Below the pieces are notes generated by a model. It saw only the letters and a list, made by a program, of their open reading frames with translations. It was not told where the DNA came from and searched no databases. Positions 39,568 to 48,673 of a stretch of DNA of 64,000 nucleotides are shown here, piece by piece (position 1 is the first letter of the stretch; each line of letters opens with the position of its first letter). This DNA comes from Paracoccaceae bacterium (GTDB lineage: Bacteria; Pseudomonadota; Alphaproteobacteria; Rhodobacterales; Rhodobacteraceae). Location: positions 1-64,000 of the forward strand of contig JAHDXW010000019.1 of NCBI GenBank assembly GCA_023383015.1, written 5' to 3'. Made by a program: the position numbers and the translations under genes.

Positions 39568-42273
39568 ATGTCCAAGAAGATGCTCATCGATGCCACCCAC
39601 CCGGAGGAGACCCGGGTCGTGGTGGTGGACGGAACCAAGGTCGAGGAGTTCGACTTCGAGACGGCCGCCAGGCGGCAGCTGTCCGGCAACATCTACCTCG
39701 CCAAGGTCACGCGGGTAGAGCCATCGCTCCAGGCCGCCTTCGTCGATTACGGCGGCAACCGGCACGGCTTCCTCGCGTTTGCCGAGATCCATCCCGACTA
39801 CTACCAGATCCCCGTTGCCGACCGGCAGGCGCTGCTGGCCGAGGAGCGCGCCTATGCCCGCTCGCTCGACGACGATGACGGCGAGGGCCGCGGCCGCAAC
39901 CGCCGCCGCCCCCCCGCCCCGGCGCGGGCCGAGGGTGGCGAGACCGCGCGCGCGGCCGGGCCGGCGGGCATGGACGTGGTCGACCTCGGCGGCGAGGAGG
40001 CGGCCGAGGCCGGCTCGCTCTACGAGGGCCCCGAGGCGGCGCCCGCCGCCGATGCCGAGGAGTCGCGCGAAAAGCCCTACCGCGCCGTCGACCATGCCGC
40101 CGACATCGACGACGAGATCGAATCGATCGCCGACGAGGACGTCACCGAGGAGATCCGGGCACCGCGCAAGCCGCGGGCGAGGAAGTACAAGATCCAGGAG
40201 GTGATCAAGGTCCGGCAGATCATGCTGGTCCAGGTCGTCAAGGAAGAGCGCGGCAACAAGGGCGCGGCGCTGACGAGCTATCTCTCTCTGGCCGGCCGCT
40301 ACTGCGTCCTGATGCCCAACACCGCCCGCGGTGGCGGCATCAGCCGCAAGATCACCGTCGCCGCCGACCGCAAGAAGCTGAAGGAGATTGCCTCGGAACT
40401 CGACGTGCCCGAAGGGGCGGGGCTGATCATCCGCACCGCCGGCGCCAAGCGCACCAAGGCCGAGATCAAGCGCGACTACGAGTACCTCCAGCGGCTGTGG
40501 GAGCAGATCCGGACGCTGACGCTGAAGTCGAACGCCCCCGCCCCGATCTACGAGGAGGGCAACCTGATCAAGCGGGCCATCCGCGACCTCTACTCGCGCG
40601 AGATCGAGGAGGTTCTGGTCGAGGGTGAGTCCGGCTACCGCACGGCCAAGGACTTCATGAAGATGATCATGCCGTCCCACGCCAAGAACGTGCGGATGCA
40701 TGCCGAGCCGATGCCGCTCTTCGCCCGCTTCCAGGTCGAGACATTCCTCGCCTCGATGTTCAACCCGGTGGTGCAGCTGAAGTCGGGCGGCTACATCGTC
40801 ATCGGCGTGACCGAGGCGCTGGTGTCGATCGACGTCAACTCCGGCCGGGCGACACGCGAGGGTTCCATCGAGCAGACCGCGCTCAACACCAACCTCGAGG
40901 CCGCCGAGGAGATCGCCCGGCAGCTGCGCCTGCGCGACCTTGCCGGGCTGATCGTCATCGACTTCATCGACATGGAGGAACGCAAGAACAACGCCGCCGT
41001 CGAGAAGCGCCTGAAGGAGAAGCTCAAGACCGACCGTGCCCGCATCCAGGTCGGGCGCATCTCGGGCTTCGGGCTCCTGGAGATGAGCCGCCAGCGGCTG
41101 CGCCCCGGCATGCTCGAGGCGACGACGCGGCCCTGCCCGCACTGCCACGGCACGGGCCTGCTGCGCTCGGACGACAGCCTGGCGCTGGCGGTGCTGCGCC
41201 AGATCGAGGAGGAGGGCACGCGCAAGCGCTCCAAGGAGGTGTTGCTGAGGGCGCCGGTGGGGATCGTCAACTTCCTCGTCAACAACAAGCGCGAGCATGT
41301 CGCCGGCATCGAGGTGCGCTACGGCATGGCGGTGCGGCTCGAGGCCGACCCGGCGCTTGTGTCGCCCAACTTCACGCTCGAGAAGTTCAAGTCCGCGACC
41401 CGCAAGGTGGCCGAGCCGCCGCCGGCGGTTGTGGTGACGGTGGACGCCACGCCGATGCCCGAGCCCGATGACGAGGAGGAGGCCGAGGAGGCGCTCGACC
41501 TCGCCGGCGAGGAGGGCGAGGAGGGCGAGGGTGCCGAGGCCGGCGATTCCCGTCGCGAGGCTGGCGCCGAGGGCGGCGATGGCGAGGGCGGGGCCAAGCG
41601 CCGGCGGCGCCGCCGCCGGCGGCGGCGCGGCGGTGCCGGCGGCGAGGGGGCCGCCGGACGGCGCGCGGGCGAGGCAGACGCCGGGGACGAGGCAGGGGAA
41701 GAGGGCGCGCAGGCCGGGGCCGGGGAAGAGGACGCCGCGCCGGCGGCGGAGCCGGTGGCGGCGGCGCCGGTGGCGGCGGCAGGGCCTCCGGGCCCGTCGG
41801 CCGAACCCGTCGCGGCCGCGGCGGCAACGCCGGAGGCCCCCCGGGTCGAGGCGCCGGAGTCCGCCGCAGCGGCGGATGAAGCCGCCGCAGCGGGGGATGG
41901 AGCCGCCGCCGCTGGTGCCGCAGGCGAACTCGAGGCGCCGGCAAAGCCGCGGCGGACGCGGGCTCCGCGCAAACCGTCGACCCGCAGCCGCAAGCCGGCC
42001 GCAGCCGCCGCCGCGGCCGAGGCAGCGCCGGCCCCCGAGGCGGCCCCCGATGCGGCGGCCGAACCGGTGGCCGGGCCGGCGCCGGAGGCCGGGCCGGAGC
42101 CCGCGCCGGCCCCGGCCGCGCCGGAGGGAGGCAACGGCACGGAGCCACCCGCGGCAACCCCTGTCGGGGCCACGCCGGGCGAGGGTGCGGCGGCCCCCGG
42201 CGAGGCAGCGCCGCCGCCCGACGCGGGCCCTTCTCGGCCCCGCCGGCGGGGCTGGTGGTCGGGCCTGCGCTGA
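39568..42273 (+). CDS. rne: Ribonuclease E/G
   Basis: A 901-residue endoribonuclease central to mRNA decay and rRNA processing. The S1 domain starts with SGNIYLAKVTRVEPSLQAAF and is interrupted at ~95-205 by an acidic, low-complexity insert. The catalytic aspartates are D422 (SIDVNSGRATREG) and D465 (IVIDFIDMEE), and the Zn-link cysteines are C523 and C526 (CPHCHGTG). These sit about 119 residues later than in E. coli, which is the size of the insert. From ~620 onward the tail is disordered, rich in Ala, Glu and Pro, with a run of arginines near residue 680 that could bind RNA. The ATG follows a long leader. Confidence 0.95.
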   Translation: MSKKMLIDATHPEETRVVVVDGTKVEEFDFETAARRQLSGNIYLAKVTRVEPSLQAAFVDYGGNRHGFLAFAEIHPDYYQIPVADRQALLAEERAYARSLDDDDGEGRGRNRRRPPAPARAEGGETARAAGPAGMDVVDLGGEEAAEAGSLYEGPEAAPAADAEESREKPYRAVDHAADIDDEIESIADEDVTEEIRAPRKPRARKYKIQEVIKVRQIMLVQVVKEERGNKGAALTSYLSLAGRYCVLMPNTARGGGISRKITVAADRKKLKEIASELDVPEGAGLIIRTAGAKRTKAEIKRDYEYLQRLWEQIRTLTLKSNAPAPIYEEGNLIKRAIRDLYSREIEEVLVEGESGYRTAKDFMKMIMPSHAKNVRMHAEPMPLFARFQVETFLASMFNPVVQLKSGGYIVIGVTEALVSIDVNSGRATREGSIEQTALNTNLEAAEEIARQLRLRDLAGLIVIDFIDMEERKNNAAVEKRLKEKLKTDRARIQVGRISGFGLLEMSRQRLRPGMLEATTRPCPHCHGTGLLRSDDSLALAVLRQIEEEGTRKRSKEVLLRAPVGIVNFLVNNKREHVAGIEVRYGMAVRLEADPALVSPNFTLEKFKSATRKVAEPPPAVVVTVDATPMPEPDDEEEAEEALDLAGEEGEEGEGAEAGDSRREAGAEGGDGEGGAKRRRRRRRRRRGGAGGEGAAGRRAGEADAGDEAGEEGAQAGAGEEDAAPAAEPVAAAPVAAAGPPGPSAEPVAAAAATPEAPRVEAPESAAAADEAAAAGDGAAAAGAAGELEAPAKPRRTRAPRKPSTRSRKPAAAAAAAEAAPAPEAAPDAAAEPVAGPAPEAGPEPAPAPAAPEGGNGTEPPAATPVGATPGEGAAAPGEAAPPPDAGPSRPRRRGWWSGLR

Positions 42274-42377
42274 GCGCCGGGCGTCATCGGCACGGGCCGT
42301 GACGGCTGCGCCGGCAACGGCGCGGTCGCTGGCGGCCGGGCAAGACCTTGGACGTGACCCGGGAGGGCGTGGCAGCG

Positions 42378-43133
42378 ATGTTCGGGATCGACCTGTTCGA
42401 CGCGGGCTTCCTGCCGGCGGCGCTGGTTGCGCTGGCGGCCGGGGTGATCTCGTTCCTCAGCCCCTGCGTGCTGCCGATCGTGCCGCCCTATCTGGCCTAC
42501 ATGGGCGGCATCAGCATGGCCCAGATGGCCGAGGGCGGGGCGGCGGCGCGGCGGCGGATGGTGCTGCCGGCGCTGTCCTTCGTCCTGGGGCTGTCGACGA
42601 TCTTCCTTCTGCTCGGCTTCACCGCCTCGGCCTTCGGCATGTTCTTCCTGCGCCACCAGGAGCTGTTCGTGCAGGTCGCGGGCGCGGTGGTGATCGTGTT
42701 CGGGCTGCATTTCCTCGGCCTCCTCCGCATTCCGCTGCTCGACCGCGAGGCGCGGTTCGATGCCGGCGACCGCGGCGGCTCGGCGCTCGGGGCCTATGTG
42801 CTGGGGCTCGCCTTCGCCTTCGGCTGGACGCCCTGCATCGGGCCCCAGCTTGGCGCGATCCTGACGCTCGCGGCCTCGGAGGGGTCGGTGGGAAGGGGGA
42901 CGGCGCTTCTGGGCATCTATGCGCTCGGCCTCGGGCTGCCGTTCCTGGCCGCGGCGGTGTTCGTCGACCGCTCGGCGGCGGTCCTGGCGCGGCTGAAGCG
43001 CCACATGCGGCTGATCGAGCGGGCGGCCGGGGTGCTGCTGCTGGTGGTCGGTGTGGCGCTGGTGACGGGGGCCTTCACCGACTTCTCGTTCTGGCTGCTC
43101 GAGGCCTTCCCGATCCTCGGCCGGCTCGGCTGA
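42378..43133 (+). CDS. ccdA: Cytochrome c biogenesis protein CcdA
   Basis: A 251-residue inner-membrane protein of the DsbD/CcdA family that carries reducing equivalents from cytoplasmic thioredoxin to periplasmic apocytochrome c. Six hydrophobic helices are visible. The two redox cysteines lie in helix 1 (ISFLSPCVLPIVPPYLAYMGG) and helix 4 (FAFGWTPCIGPQLGAIL), with the flanking prolines of the family. The ATG at 42378 was preferred over a GTG at 42369 and a TTG at 42348, since it gives the usual CcdA N-terminus. A hairpin follows the stop codon. Confidence 0.94.
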   Translation: MFGIDLFDAGFLPAALVALAAGVISFLSPCVLPIVPPYLAYMGGISMAQMAEGGAAARRRMVLPALSFVLGLSTIFLLLGFTASAFGMFFLRHQELFVQVAGAVVIVFGLHFLGLLRIPLLDREARFDAGDRGGSALGAYVLGLAFAFGWTPCIGPQLGAILTLAASEGSVGRGTALLGIYALGLGLPFLAAAVFVDRSAAVLARLKRHMRLIERAAGVLLLVVGVALVTGAFTDFSFWLLEAFPILGRLG

Positions 43134-43164
43134 CGCCCGGCGGGGCGGCCCGGGGGCGGCCTGC

Positions 43165-43182
43165 CGTCCCATGCGTGGGACG
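43165..43182 (+). terminator. Stem-loop after ccdA
   Basis: CGTCCCA, loop TGCG, TGGGACG form a perfect seven-pair stem 32 bases past the ccdA stop codon. It lacks a U-tract. It would separate rne-ccdA transcription from the hydrolase/P450 unit. Confidence 0.4.
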
Positions 43183-43280
43183 CGGCGAGGTCGACGTGAC
43201 ATCAATGCCTTGGCATCGCGCGTCAAGAACGCGGAAACCATCTTTTCCGGCCCCGGGCGGGGTCGGGGGAGCGAGCGCGA

Positions 43281-43309
43281 TTCCATCGGCGGCGGTCATG
43301 CACTAGGCT
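43281..43309 (+). promoter_or_regulatory. Promoter for the hydrolase/P450 operon (CTAGGCT type)
   Basis: TTCCAT (43281-43286), 17 bases, TAGGCT (43304-43309), 28 bases before the ATG at 43338. Confidence 0.5.
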
Positions 43310-43337
43310 TCCGCGGCGCGGCGCGGCGGGGGAGGCG

Positions 43338-44579
43338 ATGGTCGAGGCCGGGGCAGGCGGGGTGCGGCGGCGGCGGGTGCTCTACCTGCCCGGCTACGAC
43401 CCGCTGCATCCCCGCCGCTACCGCGAACTCTACCGGCGCGAGGCGGCGGCCCAGGCTGCCCACAGCGGCCACCGCATCCGGCTGACGGCGCGGCCGGCGG
43501 GGGGCGTCTACGGCTGGCGCGTGGATGCGGTGATCGAGGGCGCGGCCGTGACCACCGAGGTCGACGTGCTGGTGTGGACCGACATCGTCCGCGATTCGAT
43601 GCACCGTGGCCTCCTGACGCCCTACCGCCAGCTTCTGCGCGCGGCGGCGGTGTTCTTCGGGACCGGTGCGTTCTTCCGCCTTGCCCGGCTGCGCAAGGGG
43701 CCGATGATCGCCGGGCTGTTCCCGGCGCTGTTCCTGGCCGCGACGCTGATGCTGGCGCTGCTGGCCGGGGGCGGGCTGGCGGTATGGGTCGCGTCCGTGT
43801 CGGGGGGCGGGCCTTCGGCGCAGGCCGCGGGGGCGGCCGCGGGCATCGCGGCGGGCTGGGGGGTGCTGGCGGCCGCGGCACGGCTGCATGCGCCGCTCTA
43901 CGTCGACTACCTGATGAACGATTTCGCCTTCTGCACCAGCCACCGCGGTGCCTATCCGCCCGAGATCGCGGTCCGGCTTGAGGACTTCGCGACCCATGCC
44001 GCAGCGGCGCTCGCGGAGGATGTCGACGAGCTGCTGGTCGTCGGTCATTCGATCGGCACCCATCTCGCGGTGTCGCTGGTGGCAGCGCTGCTGCGCGGAG
44101 GGCATGTGCGCCCCGGCGGGCCGGCGCTGGGGCTGCTGACGCTGGGCCAGACGATCCCGATGATGTCGTTCCTGCCCGCGGCCGGCCGGCTGCGGGGCGA
44201 CCTGAGGCTGCTGGCCGCGGAGAGGAGGATCACCTGGGTCGATGTCTCGGCGCCTGCCGACGGCGCCTGTTTCGCGCTCTGCGATCCGGTGTCGGTCTCG
44301 GGAGTGGCGCCTGCAGGCAAGCGCTGGCCGCTGGTGCTGTCCTGCACGCTGTCGCAGACGCTGGCGCCGGCCACCTGGGCGCGGCTGAAGCGGCGCTTCT
44401 TCCGGGTGCACTTCCAGTACCTCTGCGCCTTCGACGCCATCGCCGGCCGGCCGCAGGCCTATGACTATTTCGCGATCACCGCCGGGCCGCAGTCGCTGGC
44501 GGCGCGCCATGCCGGCCGCAGCCCGTCGCAAAGCCGGATCGAGCGGCCGGCCTCGGGCCACACCGCGGTGGCGGCGTGA
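43338..44579 (+). CDS. Membrane-anchored alpha/beta-hydrolase-like protein
   Basis: A 413-residue protein with two long hydrophobic segments (~118-140 and ~155-175) between an N-terminal region RRRRVLYLPGYDPLHPRRY and a C-terminal alpha/beta-hydrolase-like domain. The latter has the nucleophile-elbow motif G236-H-S238-I-G240 in ELLVVGHSIGTHLAVS and candidate acid and His residues further on (VDVSAPADGACFA; RVHFQY). It is probably an esterase or lipase-like enzyme at the inner membrane; the substrate is unknown. Its stop overlaps the GTG start of a cytochrome P450 by four bases, so the two work together, perhaps on one hydrophobic substrate. Confidence 0.78.
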   Translation: MVEAGAGGVRRRRVLYLPGYDPLHPRRYRELYRREAAAQAAHSGHRIRLTARPAGGVYGWRVDAVIEGAAVTTEVDVLVWTDIVRDSMHRGLLTPYRQLLRAAAVFFGTGAFFRLARLRKGPMIAGLFPALFLAATLMLALLAGGGLAVWVASVSGGGPSAQAAGAAAGIAAGWGVLAAAARLHAPLYVDYLMNDFAFCTSHRGAYPPEIAVRLEDFATHAAAALAEDVDELLVVGHSIGTHLAVSLVAALLRGGHVRPGGPALGLLTLGQTIPMMSFLPAAGRLRGDLRLLAAERRITWVDVSAPADGACFALCDPVSVSGVAPAGKRWPLVLSCTLSQTLAPATWARLKRRFFRVHFQYLCAFDAIAGRPQAYDYFAITAGPQSLAARHAGRSPSQSRIERPASGHTAVAA

Positions 44580-45943
44580 TCCCGCCCAAGCCGCCGGCGC
44601 GCCCGGACCGCGTCTCGCTGCTGCGCTACCTGCGGCTGTTCCGTGCCGACATCCTGTCGGCCCAGCCGGCGCGGCTTTACCGCGCCTGGATGGCCGAGTT
44701 CCGCACCCCCTTCTTCCGGTCGTTCCTGTGCAACGACCCCGCGCTGGTGCGCCTGGTGCTGCAGGAGCGCCCCGCCGACTTTCCCAAGTCGGACCGCATC
44801 CGCGAGGGGCTGGCGCCGCTGCTGGGCCGGTCGGTGTTCGTCACCAACGGCGCGGAGTGGGAGCGGCAGCGGCGCATCATCGACCCCGCCTTCGAGGGCG
44901 GGCGCCTGCGGGGCAGCTTCGGGGCGATGTGGGCGGCGGCCGAGGGGGCCGTGGCGCGGATCGTGCCGGGGGAGGTGGAGGTCGAGGCGCAGGCCAGCCA
45001 CGCCGCCGCCGACGTGATCTTCCGCGCGCTGTTCTCGATCCCGATCGAGGACGCGGTCGCGCAGGCCGTCTTCAGCGCCTTCCTGGCGCACCAGAAGACC
45101 CAGCCGATCCTGAACCTGGCCGCCTTCCTGCGGCTGCCGCGCTGGTTTCCGCGCCTGCACCGGCGCCGGACGCTGGACACGGCGCGCGAGATCCGGCGGC
45201 TGATCGAGGGCCTGGTGGCCGACCGGGACGCGGCGATCGCGGCCGGCACCGCACCGGCCGATCTCGCCACGCGGATCATGACGACCGCCGATCCGGTGAC
45301 CGGGGCGTGCTTCGGGCCGGCCGAGATGGTCGACCAGGTGGCGATCTTCTTCCTTGCCGGGCACGAGACCTCGGCCTCGGCGCTCGCCTGGGCGCTCATG
45401 CTGCTGGCGCTGGCGCCGGAGTGGCAGGAACGGGTGGCGGCCGAAGCCGCCGGGGCGCTGGCCGGCCGGCCCGACTTCGCCATGACGGGCCGGCTGCGGC
45501 TGGCGCGCGATGTCTTCCGCGAGGCGCTGCGGCTTTATCCCCCCGTGCCGATGATGGTGCGCGAGGCCGCCTGTCCGGCACGGTTCCGCGGCCGTGACGT
45601 GGCGGCGGGCGACCAGGTGGTGATCAGCCCCTGGCACCTGCACCGCAACGAGCGGCTCTGGCAGGACCCCGACGCCTTCGACCCCGCCCGCTGGAGCACC
45701 GAGGCGGGGCGCGCCGCGGCCCGCGATGCCTTCCTGCCGTTTTCGGCCGGCCCGCGTGTCTGCCCCGGCGCGGGCTTTGCCATGGTCGAGGGTCCGCTCC
45801 TGCTTGCCCATCTGGTGCGCGCCTTCCGCTTCGCCCCGGTGGCCGGGCGCGAGCCGGTGCCGGTGGCGCATCTGACGGTGCGGGCGAGGGATGGGATCAG
45901 GCTGCGGGTGGAGCGCAGGCCTATCGCCCCGCCCGGGCCATGA
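44576..45943 (+). CDS. Cytochrome P450
   Basis: A 455-residue soluble P450 monooxygenase. The I-helix motif AGHETS is at 261-266, the K-helix E316-A-L-R319 pair is intact, PMMVREA and the PERF-like FDPARW block follow, and the haem Cys396 lies in FSAGPRVCPGAGFA. It resembles the CYP4/CYP102-like bacterial fatty-acid branch more than the CYP101 branch. The GTG start overlaps the hydrolase stop. No ferredoxin or reductase gene is adjacent, so electrons must come from elsewhere. Its last 23 bases overlap the end of the convergent MoxR gene. Confidence 0.92.
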   Translation: MIPPKPPARPDRVSLLRYLRLFRADILSAQPARLYRAWMAEFRTPFFRSFLCNDPALVRLVLQERPADFPKSDRIREGLAPLLGRSVFVTNGAEWERQRRIIDPAFEGGRLRGSFGAMWAAAEGAVARIVPGEVEVEAQASHAAADVIFRALFSIPIEDAVAQAVFSAFLAHQKTQPILNLAAFLRLPRWFPRLHRRRTLDTAREIRRLIEGLVADRDAAIAAGTAPADLATRIMTTADPVTGACFGPAEMVDQVAIFFLAGHETSASALAWALMLLALAPEWQERVAAEAAGALAGRPDFAMTGRLRLARDVFREALRLYPPVPMMVREAACPARFRGRDVAAGDQVVISPWHLHRNERLWQDPDAFDPARWSTEAGRAAARDAFLPFSAGPRVCPGAGFAMVEGPLLLAHLVRAFRFAPVAGREPVPVAHLTVRARDGIRLRVERRPIAPPGP

Positions 45944-46760
45944 AGGCCAGCCGCTCGAGCAGGTGGACGTCCTGCTCGGTCTTCAGGAGGGCGCCGTGCA
46001 GCCTGGGCAGGAGCGACTTGCCGTCGCGCCTGAGGTCCTCGGGCGAGAGGTCCTCGGCGAGGATCAGCTTCAGCCAGTCCAGCACCTCGGAGGTCGAGGG
46101 CTTCTTCTTCAGCCCCGGAGCCTCGCGCAGCTCGAAGAACTGGGTCAGCGCGGTGGTCAGCAGCGCCTCCCTGATGCCGGGGTGATGGACCTCGACGATC
46201 TTCCGCAGCGTCGCCATGTCGGGGAAGCGGATGTAGTGGAAGAAGCAGCGGCGCAGGAACGCGTCGGGCAGTTCCTTCTCGTTGTTCGAGGTGATGATCA
46301 CCACCGGGCGGTGGCGGGCGCGGACGGTCTGGCCGGTCTCGTGGACATGGAACTCCATGCGGTCGAGTTCCTGCAGCAGGTCGTTGGGGAACTCGATGTC
46401 GGCCTTGTCGATCTCGTCGATCAGCAGCACGACCTTGCCCCCGGCCTCGAAGGCGCGCCAGAGCATCCCCTTGCGGATGTAGTTGGCGACGTCGCTGACG
46501 CGGGGGTCGCCGAGCTGGCTGTCGCGCAGCCGGCTGACGGCGTCGTATTCATAGAGCCCCTGCTGGGCCTTCGTGGTCGACTTCACGTGCCATTCCAGAA
46601 GCGGCAGTCCGAGCGCCCGGGCGACCTGGCGGGCGAGCTCGGTCTTGCCGGTGCCGGGCTCGCCCTTGACCAGCAGGGGCCGCTCGAGGGTGACCGCGGC
46701 GTTGACCGCATGGGTCAGCTCGTCGGTCGCGACATAGGCGTCGGTGCCATGGAAACGCAT
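45921..46760 (-). CDS. MoxR family AAA+ ATPase
   Basis: A 279-residue AAA+ ATPase. Walker A GEPGTGKT is at residues 33-40 and Walker B in KVVLLIDEIDKAD; the sensor region VVIITSNNEKELPDAFLRRC includes the arginine finger. MoxR proteins act as chaperones that insert cofactors or activate enzyme complexes, almost always with a von Willebrand A partner encoded beside them. No VWA gene is present here: downstream lies the convergent P450, upstream dksA. The start MRFHGTDAYVATDEL matches the family. It is a single-gene unit. Confidence 0.92.
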   Translation of the reverse strand: MRFHGTDAYVATDELTHAVNAAVTLERPLLVKGEPGTGKTELARQVARALGLPLLEWHVKSTTKAQQGLYEYDAVSRLRDSQLGDPRVSDVANYIRKGMLWRAFEAGGKVVLLIDEIDKADIEFPNDLLQELDRMEFHVHETGQTVRARHRPVVIITSNNEKELPDAFLRRCFFHYIRFPDMATLRKIVEVHHPGIREALLTTALTQFFELREAPGLKKKPSTSEVLDWLKLILAEDLSPEDLRRDGKSLLPRLHGALLKTEQDVHLLERLAFMARAGR

Positions 46761-46936
46761 TGCCCGTCCGTGGGTTTGCCGCGGGAATTCGCGCGCGACC
46801 TTAGCACGCGGGCGGCCGGCTTCAACCGGGCGAAGGCTAGTGACAACCGCCTGTCCATGGAGTAAGGCAGCGCCCAAGCGGCGCCCGGGGATGCGGCCGC
46901 CCTCGGCTGAACCCGGGGCCCGATCAGGGAGCACCT

Positions 46937-47359
46937 ATGAAAGCCGAGATTTTCCTGCCCGAGGATTACCGCCCTGCCGAAGACGAGCCGTTCATGAACG
47001 AGCGCCAGCTCGAGTACTTCCGGCGCAAGCTCCTGGCATGGAAGGCCGAGATCCTCTCGGAAAGCCGCGAGACGATCGAGGGGCTGCAGGACGCGGCGCG
47101 CAACATCCCCGACCTGACCGACCGTGCCAGCGAAGAGACCGACCGCGCGCTGGAACTGCGGACCCGTGACCGCCAGCGCAAGCTGGTGGCCAAGATCGAC
47201 TCCGCGCTGCGCCGGATCGAGAACGGCGAATACGGCTATTGCGAGGAGACCGGCGAGCCGATCTCGCTGAAGCGGCTGGACGCCCGGCCGATCGCCACCC
47301 TGAGCCTCGAGGCGCAGGAGCGCCACGAGCGGCGCGAGCGCGTGCATCGCGACGACTGA
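46937..47359 (+). CDS. dksA: RNA polymerase-binding transcription factor DksA
   Basis: A 140-residue DksA, which enters the RNA polymerase secondary channel with ppGpp and resets rRNA and amino-acid promoters. The coiled-coil tip shows the D59-L-T-D62-R-A motif needed for activity. Of the four zinc cysteines only the first remains: C102, T105, S123, A126 with normal spacing. This C-T-S-A arrangement is known from Rhodobacter sphaeroides, whose DksA works without zinc. The ATG at 46937 is given by the family N-terminus MKAEIFLPEDY. Confidence 0.95.
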   Translation: MKAEIFLPEDYRPAEDEPFMNERQLEYFRRKLLAWKAEILSESRETIEGLQDAARNIPDLTDRASEETDRALELRTRDRQRKLVAKIDSALRRIENGEYGYCEETGEPISLKRLDARPIATLSLEAQERHERRERVHRDD

Positions 47360-47392
47360 AGCGGCGGCGGGCCGCGGGGCGGCGGGCCGGCC

Positions 47393-48673
47393 ATGGGAGC
47401 ATTTGCACTCTGGGCCGCGGCGGCTGCAGGCGGCGGGCTGGCGGGGCGCGAGGCCATCGTCGTCGGCGCCGGCATCGCGGGTCTGTCGGCGGCCACGGCG
47501 CTGGCCCGGCGCGGCGCGCGGGTGCGGGTGGTCGAGCAGGCGCCGGCGCTGGGCGAGGTCGGCGCCGGCCTGCAGATCAGCCCGAACGGCACGGCGGTTC
47601 TTGACGCGCTCGGCCTCGGCCCGCTGCTGGCGCGCCATGCGATGGCCGGCGAGGGAGCGATCCTTCGGGAGGGGCGCGGCGGCGGCCGGCTCTTGCGGCT
47701 TGACATCGCCGCGCCGGCGGCGGCCGGGCAGCGGGGCTGGCTGTTCCACCGCGCCGACCTGGTCGCGCTGCTGGCCGAGGGCGCACGGGCTGCCGGAGTG
47801 GTGATCGAGCCCGGGCGGCGGGTGCGTGCCGTGGACCCGGGCGCCCGGCCCGAGGTCGCCTTTGCCGGCGGCACGCGCGTGGCGGCCGATCTGGTGGTGG
47901 GTGCGGACGGGCTGCACTCGGCCGTGCGCGCGGCGCTCGGCCCGGCGCCGGCGGCGCGCTTCACCGGGCAGGTTGCCTGGCGGGCGCTGATCCCCGGCGA
48001 GCCGGGCGCGCCGGCGGTGGCCGAGGTGTTCCTCGGTCCCGGCCGGCATCTGGTGAGCTATCCGCTCCGCGGCGGCCGGCTGCGCAACATCGTGGCGGTG
48101 GAGGAGCGCGCGGCCTGGGCGGCCGAGGGCTGGCACCACCGCGACGACCCCGCCGCCCTGCGCCGCGCCTTCCGCCACTTCGGCGGGCCGGTGCCGCGCT
48201 GGCTGGCGGCGGTGTCGGAGGTGCATCTGTGGGGGCTGTTCCGCCACCCGGTGGCGCAATGCTGGGGTGCCGGCGGGGTGGCGATCCTTGGCGATGCCGC
48301 CCATCCGACGCTGCCCTTTCTTGCCCAGGGGGCCTGCATGGCGCTCGAGGACGCCTGGGTGCTGTCGCATGCTCTTGCCACCGCGCCCGACCGCGAGGCG
48401 GGGCTTGCCGCCTACCAGCGCGCCCGCGAGGGGCGCGTCCGCCGGGTGGTGGCGGCGGCCTCGGCCAATGCCCGCGCCTACCACCTGCGCGGGCCGCTGC
48501 GCATCGCCGGCCACCTGGGACTGCGGCTGGCCGACCGGCTGGCGCCGGCGGCGCTGCGCGAGCGATTCGACTGGCTCTACGGCCATGACGTGGCGGCGGC
48601 GGAACGCGCGACACTTGAAGCCTCCCCGCCGCGGGGCGAAGATCACGACGGGCGGGCAGGGAGTGCATCATGA
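47393..48673 (+). CDS. FAD-dependent monooxygenase (salicylate-hydroxylase-like)
   Basis: A 426-residue class A flavoprotein hydroxylase. The dinucleotide fold motif [19 protein letters not shown] starts near residue 23, the middle DG motif is [15 protein letters not shown] and the second FAD motif is [20 protein letters not shown]. Such NAD(P)H-dependent enzymes hydroxylate aromatic acids or similar rings; the substrate is unknown. The first ~20 residues are extra relative to the fold, so a later start is possible, but I found no good alternative codon. Its last four bases overlap the start of the sugar-acid dehydratase gene, an unusual pairing. Confidence 0.86.
   Translation: MGAFALWAAAAAGGGLAGREAIVVGAGIAGLSAATALARRGARVRVVEQAPALGEVGAGLQISPNGTAVLDALGLGPLLARHAMAGEGAILREGRGGGRLLRLDIAAPAAAGQRGWLFHRADLVALLAEGARAAGVVIEPGRRVRAVDPGARPEVAFAGGTRVAADLVVGADGLHSAVRAALGPAPAARFTGQVAWRALIPGEPGAPAVAEVFLGPGRHLVSYPLRGGRLRNIVAVEERAAWAAEGWHHRDDPAALRRAFRHFGGPVPRWLAAVSEVHLWGLFRHPVAQCWGAGGVAILGDAAHPTLPFLAQGACMALEDAWVLSHALATAPDREAGLAAYQRAREGRVRRVVAAASANARAYHLRGPLRIAGHLGLRLADRLAPAALRERFDWLYGHDVAAAERATLEASPPRGEDHDGRAGSAS

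Noticed and set aside
41560-42240. Repeat-like GC tracts in the end of rne, considered as tandem repeats or CRISPR-like DNA
   Set aside because: They encode the Ala/Pro/Glu-rich disordered tail of RNase E. There are no regular direct repeats with unique spacers.
44465-45871. 468-codon minus-strand frame opposite the P450
   Set aside because: The P450 haem, I-helix and K-helix motifs fix the plus strand; the antisense product has no features.
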